NCBI GenBank assembly: GCA_963772975.1 | Contig: CAVYZH010000002.1 | Span: 558,001 to 622,000, forward strand | Reading direction: 5' to 3' | DNA length: 64,000 bases | Origin: AC-32 sp963772975 | Lineage (GTDB): Bacteria; Actinomycetota; Thermoleophilia; Gaiellales; Gaiellaceae | Shown here: positions 59,836-64,000 of the stretch, piece after piece | Layout of the letters: each line of letters starts with the position of its first letter | Position numbering within the stretch: the first letter of the stretch is position 1 | The notes under the pieces: generated by a model | Told to the model about the DNA's origin: nothing | Database searches by the model: none | Seen by the model: only the letters and a program-made list of their open reading frames with translations | Program-made: the position numbers and the translations under genes

Positions 59836-60681
59836 ATGTTGGGACGCACCAAGACACAGGCCGTGAAGGAGCAGGCGGCCTCGAGCAAGGACTTCGCGCT
59901 GGCGCTCTCGCGCGACAAGAAGTTCCGCAAAGAACTGATCTCCGCGATCGCCCACGGCGCCAAGGCGAAGCGGCGCGCCACGAAGCGCGTCGGGCTCCTG
60001 GCCGCCGCGACGCGCCTCGCCGACGACAAGCGGCTCCGGCGGGAGCTCGAGACGATGACCAAGAACCTGCAACGGGCGTGGAACCGCGTCGAGCGGAAGC
60101 AGAAGCCCAGCCACAAGCTCCGCAACACGATGCTCGTGCTCGGCGGTGGCGCGGCCGTGGCCGGCGCTGCGCTCAAGCTCCGCGGCAAGGCGAGTGTCAA
60201 CGGCACCGCGATCAGCACCATCGACGAGTCGATCGAGGTCGAGGTGCCGGTCTCGACGGCGTACAACCAGTGGACGCAGTTCGAGGAGTTCCCGCTCTTC
60301 ATGGAGGGCGTCGACGACGTCCGGCAGCACGGCGACACGCGCCTGCACTGGGTCGCGACGATCGGCGGGCGCACCGCCGAGTGGGACGCGAAGATCCTCG
60401 AACAGCACCCGGACGAGCAGATCAGCTGGATCAGCGAGGACGGCAAGAAGACGCGCGGCACGGTCAGCTTCGAGGCGCTCGGCGAGTCGAAGACGCGGAT
60501 CCGACTCTCGATGAGCTACCAGGCAGAAGGCCCGCTCGAGCAGCTCGGCTCGGCCGCCGGCCTGGACGCGACGCGCATCCGCGGCGACCTGAAGCGGTTC
60601 AAGGACCTGATCGAGAGCCGCGGCACCGAGAGCGGCGAGTGGCGAGGGGAGATCGAGGCCGGCAAGACCGAGAATCGATGA
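59836..60681 (+). CDS. SRPBCC (cyclase/dehydrase) family protein with basic helical N-domain
   Basis: 281 residues. A basic helical N-part (about 1-100, RKELISAIAHGAKAKRRATK) precedes a short hydrophobic stretch (NTMLVLGGGAAVAGAALKL). The START/SRPBCC fold runs from 125 to 260 (IDESIEVEVPVSTAYNQWTQFEEFPLFMEGVDDV). It probably binds a lipid or polyketide-like ligand at the membrane. The family is common in actinobacteria and uncharacterised. Confidence 0.83.
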   Translation: MLGRTKTQAVKEQAASSKDFALALSRDKKFRKELISAIAHGAKAKRRATKRVGLLAAATRLADDKRLRRELETMTKNLQRAWNRVERKQKPSHKLRNTMLVLGGGAAVAGAALKLRGKASVNGTAISTIDESIEVEVPVSTAYNQWTQFEEFPLFMEGVDDVRQHGDTRLHWVATIGGRTAEWDAKILEQHPDEQISWISEDGKKTRGTVSFEALGESKTRIRLSMSYQAEGPLEQLGSAAGLDATRIRGDLKRFKDLIESRGTESGEWRGEIEAGKTENR

Positions 60682-60735
60682 GTCTCGTCGCTTCCGCCGG
60701 TCGTACTCTCGACAGCGACCAGCGAGGAGCGCGAG

Positions 60736-61350
60736 ATGGCAAAGGTCACGGCAGCGATCACGACGTCGGTCGACGGGTACGTGGCCGGCCCGAACGACGG
60801 CCCCGGTAACGGGCTCGGGGACGGCGGCGAGCGCCTGCACTACTGGGTGTTCGGCGGTCCGTGGACCTACGACGAGGAGCCGAAAGGCGAGCCGAGCGGC
60901 GAGGATGCCGCCTGGATCTCCGAGATGATCGCAAAGATGGGCGCGGTCGTCGGCGGGCGAGCGACCTACGAAGCGTCAGGGCACTGGGGCGACAAGAACC
61001 CCTGGGACGTGCCGTTCTTCATCGTCACCCACCGCCCCGAGGAGGAGCCCGAGGGCGGAGCCTTCACGTTCGTCTCCGGGGTGCGGCCGGCCATCGATCG
61101 CGCGGTCGCCGCCGCGGGAGACAAGGACGTGCACGTGATGGGTGGCGCGGACGTCATCCGCCAGGCACTCGAGGCCGGCCTCGTCGACGAGTTGACGATC
61201 ATCGTCGCGCCGGTCGTACTCGGCGGCGGCAAGCGCCTGTTCGAGGGCTTCACCGACGTGCTCGAGCTCGAGCAGCTCGGCGCCCGCCAGTCGCAGTATG
61301 CGACGTTCATCGACTACCGGGTCGAGCGGGAGCCGGCGCTCCGCGACTAA
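60736..61350 (+). CDS. RibD C-terminal/dihydrofolate reductase-like protein
   Basis: 204 residues, with GAGGAGCGCGAG before ATG 60736. KVTAAITTSVDGYVAGPNDG, GAVVGGRATYEASGHWG, FFIVTHRPEEEPEGG, VHVMGGADVIRQALEAGLVDELTIIVAPVVLGGGKRLF are the expected motifs. Third member of the family in this window. Intact, unlike the copy at 56589. Confidence 0.9.
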   Translation: MAKVTAAITTSVDGYVAGPNDGPGNGLGDGGERLHYWVFGGPWTYDEEPKGEPSGEDAAWISEMIAKMGAVVGGRATYEASGHWGDKNPWDVPFFIVTHRPEEEPEGGAFTFVSGVRPAIDRAVAAAGDKDVHVMGGADVIRQALEAGLVDELTIIVAPVVLGGGKRLFEGFTDVLELEQLGARQSQYATFIDYRVEREPALRD

Positions 61351-61361
61351 GCTCGGTCAGG

Positions 61362-61817
61362 ATGTCGCGGTTCGCCCTACCGGCGGGCAGTGACCCGCCG
61401 TGGGCGGCAGGGGCTCTGTCGCTCGCCATCGCCGTACTGGCCTTGGCGGCGGCCGGTTGCAACAGCAGCGGCGGACATCCCGCAGCGACTGCGACTGCCG
61501 GCACGGCACGAAGCTCGGCACCCTGCACGCTCGGGAGTGCCCAGCGTCGCGCCATTGCACGGTCGCTCGCCGACATCCGGCGCCTGCGGCGCATCCAGTC
61601 GCCGGTGCAGACGTTCTCCCAGCACGGGGCGCCGAACGAGAACACGGTCACCGGAAGGTTTCTGCTCGATCTCGGCTCCGCCAAGCTGCCGGTGGACGTG
61701 CGCTCGCACCTGATCCACCTCGCGAAGACCGCGGCCGATCTTTGCGGTGATTGCTTGCAGGGGCTCGAGGCCTCCGAGCCGTTCTTGACGAACCGGGGCG
61801 AGAAACGCTGTGGCTAG
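61362..61817 (+). CDS. Putative lipoprotein
   Basis: 151 residues from ATG 61362. The signal LSLAIAVLALAAAGC ends in a lipobox with Cys at about residue 33. An Ala/Thr/Ser-rich linker follows. The folded part has four Cys (APCTLGS, LCGDCLQG, KRCG) that could pair outside the membrane. It begins 12 bases after the reductase stop on the same strand. No family recognised. Confidence 0.7.
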   Translation: MSRFALPAGSDPPWAAGALSLAIAVLALAAAGCNSSGGHPAATATAGTARSSAPCTLGSAQRRAIARSLADIRRLRRIQSPVQTFSQHGAPNENTVTGRFLLDLGSAKLPVDVRSHLIHLAKTAADLCGDCLQGLEASEPFLTNRGEKRCG

Positions 61818-61859
61818 CTTAAGCGCATCGACCCAGAGCCGACGCCCGGCTCCCTGACC

Positions 61860-62276
61860 TCAGCGAGCGCCTCGCCAGGCTGTCCAACCGCGTGCGAAGA
61901 GATACGCGGCGACGAGCACGACGGCCAGGGTGCCGTCGAAGACCACGAAATCGGATGCGTGGTCGGCTGATGCGACCAGCGTAAGACCGAGGACGGCGAG
62001 AGCCGCCTTGCTGCCGATCGCGATCTCGAACACGCCCGGGTATCCAAGCGGCCGCCAGGCCAGGAGCGCAAAGAGACCGGCGAACGTGGCGAGCCCGACC
62101 ATGCGCCACGCCTCGACGGCCTGGGTGGCCGGCCCGGCATCCACCGTTGGGCCGATTTTCAGCACGAAGCTGGTGAAGGCGCCGATTGCGGCGATCCCTA
62201 GGAGGACTCGTGCAGTCGTCATCCGCCAGGCCGGCAAACCCCGCGATCTCGATACGTTCGCACTGGGCACCGACAT
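61860..62276 (-). CDS. Small four-helix membrane protein
   Basis: 138 residues (ATG 62222 would give 120). Four hydrophobic helices (VLLGIAAIGAFTSFVLKIG, MVGLATFAGLFALLAW, IGSKAALAVLGLTLVASA, FDGTLAVVLVAAYLFARGW), short loops with His and Asp (ASADHASDFVVFD). Pattern like DoxX or DUF-type membrane proteins, but not assignable. Convergent with the lipoprotein gene. Confidence 0.65.
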   Translation of the reverse strand: MSVPSANVSRSRGLPAWRMTTARVLLGIAAIGAFTSFVLKIGPTVDAGPATQAVEAWRMVGLATFAGLFALLAWRPLGYPGVFEIAIGSKAALAVLGLTLVASADHASDFVVFDGTLAVVLVAAYLFARGWTAWRGAR

Positions 62277-62335
62277 GATCCAATCGCCTCTTGTGGTTCA
62301 CGTAGGGAAGGTGGCAGACGACGGTCTTAGGGAAC

Positions 62336-62566
62336 CTACTTCGGGAAGCCGGTGTCCATCCAACTGCGAAAGCGCTCCACCTGCTCGCTCGGCCACGCCC
62401 CGTCGCAGGGCATGCTCCCATCCGAGAGGCGACCGTAGATCGCGTCGGAGTTCTTCCGCACGTCCTCGTAGGACGAGAGGTCGAACGCGGCCGACATCGA
62501 AGAGATGTCCCCCTCACGGAACAGGGGCCTGATGTCACGTTCGAAACCCACCGCTTCCTGCGCCAT
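62336..62566 (-). CDS. Small conserved protein (FERDIRPLF type)
   Basis: 76 residues from ATG 62566, with GAAGGGAG upstream. VGFERDIRPLFREGDISSMS, FDLSSYEDVRKNSDAIYGRL, GSMPCDGAWPSEQVERFRSW and DTGFPK form a compact helical unit. It resembles the small cytochrome-like domain seen in actinobacterial proteins, but the CxxCH heme motif is absent. Function unknown. Confidence 0.75.
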   Translation of the reverse strand: MAQEAVGFERDIRPLFREGDISSMSAAFDLSSYEDVRKNSDAIYGRLSDGSMPCDGAWPSEQVERFRSWMDTGFPK

Positions 62567-62726
62567 CGCTTGCTCCCTTCCCGGGTAGTTCGATCGGGCA
62601 GAGCAATTTAACAGCGCGCCGAGTGCGACGGATGGCGCCCCGCGCCGGGTACGCCGCTCTGACACTTTGGTTGTCGCCCTCGGTCTCGAAGCCCTCCTAC
62701 GAGGGCGGAAACGGCCCGGTGAGCGA

Positions 62727-62775
62727 AGCCGACGCCCGGACTCGAACCGGGGTCGACCCCTTCATTACGAGGGTC
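62727..62775 (-). other. tRNA-Thr-like 3' remnant (possible attachment site)
   Basis: On the minus strand, CTCGTAATGAAGGGGTC (anticodon-loop part, CGT) is followed by a T-arm CCCGG-TTCGAGT-CCGGG and an acceptor 3' strand CGTCGGC. No matching 5' acceptor strand or D-arm is found upstream, and there are about 3 extra bases before the T-arm. This is a 3' half of a tRNA, as left by integration into a tRNA gene, not a working tRNA. Confidence 0.4.
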
Positions 62776-63088
62776 GTAGAGCGGCGCGGCTGTCTGCTGA
62801 TCGAGGCTCCCCCTGCTTGACACGAACTGGCGGTTGGCGATCTCTTGGAGCGTGATGTGGGTGGTTAGCGCCGAAGAGGTCGATTCCGTGCCGGTCAGGA
62901 AGGCTCTTGTCTCGACCGCGATTCTGCAATGCCTCGGAGGGTGCACACGTCGTCGACAGCTCGAGAAGCATCGAGTTTTCTGGGTAGAGCCACAGTTCAC
63001 CGACGAACCGGCGGCCGTACCGCACGGTCCGAGTGTCGAAGTGCCGCAGTCTGGTGGAAGCAGACGCGGGCCGCGCGCGACAGGACAA
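62776..63088 (-). pseudogene. Decayed C-terminal gene remnant next to the tRNA fragment
   Basis: About 310 bases with no intact gene. On the minus strand two frames alternate over a plausible protein end: LRHFDTRTVRYGRRFVGELW, LYPENSMLLELSTTCAPSEA, then ETRAFLTGT, GIDLFGAN and ITLQEIANRQFV. Frame changes near 62930, 62890 and 62865 would be needed. It is too consistent to be chance, so an old gene tail decaying beside the tRNA remnant is likely. Family not recognised. Confidence 0.4.
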
Positions 63089-63123
63089 GCAGGCCTACCC
63101 CGAGGAGATCGGGGTGGGCCTGC
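63089..63123 (-). terminator. Strong hairpin after the secreted protein gene
   Basis: A 15-bp stem with one G-U pair (GCAGGCCTACCCCGA / TCGGGGTGGGCCTGC) and a 5-base loop, 18 bases past the stop of the minus-strand gene at 63142. Likely its terminator. Confidence 0.75.
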
Positions 63124-63141
63124 TCAGTCTTGACCTGGCGT

Positions 63142-64000
63142 CTACGGGAAGCTGAAAGAGCAGGGCGCCGGCTGAACGAACGTCTTGTTGTCGTTCGCGT
63201 TCGTCAGGGCGTCCCTAAGCGCGGTCTGGTAGGCCCGGAACGGACTGCCGCTCGTCGTCAGCCCGTGCAAACCGAGCTCGGTGTTCGCCTCGTTCATCAG
63301 GTCGTTCACCGTCGCGAACCCGGCAGGGTTTGCAGCGACGGTACCCGGTGCGGAGATCAGCGAGCTGCCGCCGACCTTGCCATTCAGGACGTTCAGCCTC
63401 ATCGCTGCGAGCTGCGCCGAGAGGTCGTAGGCCATGTTCGTGGAAGACGACCCCTGGAGCCAGCTATTGAAGGCGCTGTAGCTACTCGGGTCGAAGGTCG
63501 AGCCGTTCGCGTTGCGCAGGTTGAGGCTGACCATCGACGCGAGGTCGTCCGACCCGAACAGGGCCTGACCGTTCTTGTTCCCCCAGAAGCCCTTTCCCAG
63601 GGCGCCCCCGGCGCCGATGCAGACGTTCCCGAACTGAACAGTCGTGCGGTCGCCGGCGGCCGTCACCCGAACGGAACCAGCAGTCGTGCGTCGCCAGTTG
63701 GTCTGCTTCGGGCTCGCTTCGGTGACCTGGACGCCGGGGTCGACCTTGAGGCTCGTCGGCGTTGAGTACGCGGTGCTTCCGACCTGAACTTTCCAGCCGG
63801 CGATGGGGCTTTCGCTCGGGTCGAGCTGGCCGTTCGTGTTCTTGTCGTAGTACTTCACGACGTCGACGAGCGTCACCGTGAACGCGGCGCTGGTCTGCGA
63901 CGACGACCCCGTTTCGTTGGCGGCCGTCACGCGGCACGTGTAGTCGCCCGGCTCGGTGTACGTGAAGCTCGAGGTCGTCGCACCGGGGATGTCGGTTCCG
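63142..64000 (-). CDS. Large secreted protein, C-terminal part (truncated by window)
   Basis: 286 codons remain open to the window edge. Near the edge an Ig/fibronectin-like strand pattern (FTYTEPGDYTCRVTAANETG) is visible, then a Cna-B or SdrD-like beta unit (YYDKNTNGQLDPSESPIAGW). A C-terminal region is Asn/Ser/Ala-rich with GKGFWGNKNGQALFGSDD. Probably a surface protein with several beta domains. No sorting motif (LPxTG) at the end. The N-terminus and signal lie outside. Confidence 0.78.
   Translation of the reverse strand, partial: GTDIPGATTSSFTYTEPGDYTCRVTAANETGSSSQTSAAFTVTLVDVVKYYDKNTNGQLDPSESPIAGWKVQVGSTAYSTPTSLKVDPGVQVTEASPKQTNWRRTTAGSVRVTAAGDRTTVQFGNVCIGAGGALGKGFWGNKNGQALFGSDDLASMVSLNLRNANGSTFDPSSYSAFNSWLQGSSSTNMAYDLSAQLAAMRLNVLNGKVGGSSLISAPGTVAANPAGFATVNDLMNEANTELGLHGLTTSGSPFRAYQTALRDALTNANDNKTFVQPAPCSFSFP

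Noticed and set aside
62727..62800. A complete functional tRNA
   Set aside because: No 5' acceptor strand or D-arm pairs with the 3' half, and spacing before the T-arm is wrong by about three bases.

Overview
The window is 64 kb of GC-rich DNA with dense, often overlapping genes, frequent GTG/TTG starts and good Shine-Dalgarno sites. It looks like a Gram-positive, high-GC actinomycete relative, most likely class Thermoleophilia (Gaiellales/Solirubrobacterales type). The reasons are a ThyX thymidylate synthase, a complete hopanoid operon of the HpnC/D/E type, a Flp/Tad pilus locus without a secretin, and a subtilase ending in SW-rich pentapeptides. This placement is inference from gene content; no rRNA is present.

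Left part (1-22.4 kb), mostly housekeeping: the end of a Fe/Mn superoxide dismutase, an ECF sigma/anti-sigma pair, thyX, a DUF72 gene, a class V aminotransferase, a secreted subtilase, a sugar epimerase, a secreted lytic transglycosylase, and a CopC-CopD copper block with three further membrane proteins. A minus-strand operon then carries hpnC-hpnD-hpnE-shc-hpnH-hpnG-ispH. It runs from farnesyl diphosphate to squalene, hopene and the adenosylhopane branch, and includes the last MEP-pathway enzyme. Every junction in it overlaps. A response regulator, a DUF192 protein and a secreted M15-like protein lie between it and the pilus locus.

Tad locus (22.4-32.2 kb): flp, a hairpin, tadE, a tadG-like gene, cpaB, cpaE, cpaF, a VWA-tadB fusion, tadC and a long coiled-coil protein. 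It is followed by two tandem double-hairpin repeats. Next come a PIG-V-like membrane glycosyltransferase, a tiny coupled ORF and an epimerase, then aconitase (34.9-37.6 kb) and a tyrosine phosphatase.

Accessory part (38.6-58 kb): mostly single-gene units on both strands (acetyltransferases, cyclic-nucleotide-binding protein, class III cyclase, MFS plus sigma factor, methyltransferase, peptidase E twice, GFA, VOC, cupin, reductases, a large LuxR-type regulator). From 38.6 to 49.4 kb nearly every unit is separated from the next by one copy of a ~30-bp intergenic repeat. Thirteen copies lie there and a fourteenth at 57.55 kb, all in the same orientation whatever the gene strand. This gene-repeat-gene layout is the most unusual structure in the window. 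It resembles a cassette array, but the repeat does not match the integron attC consensus and no integrase is visible.

Right end (58-64 kb): cyclophilin, DedA, SRPBCC, a reductase, a lipoprotein and small membrane proteins. Then come a tRNA-Thr-like 3' remnant, a decayed gene and the C-terminal part of a large secreted protein that runs off the window.

Several genes carry frameshifts or a stop codon (991, 3584, 23103, 24430, 30659, 45677, 54090, 56589). Some look like single-base assembly errors in otherwise intact genes; others look like real decay.
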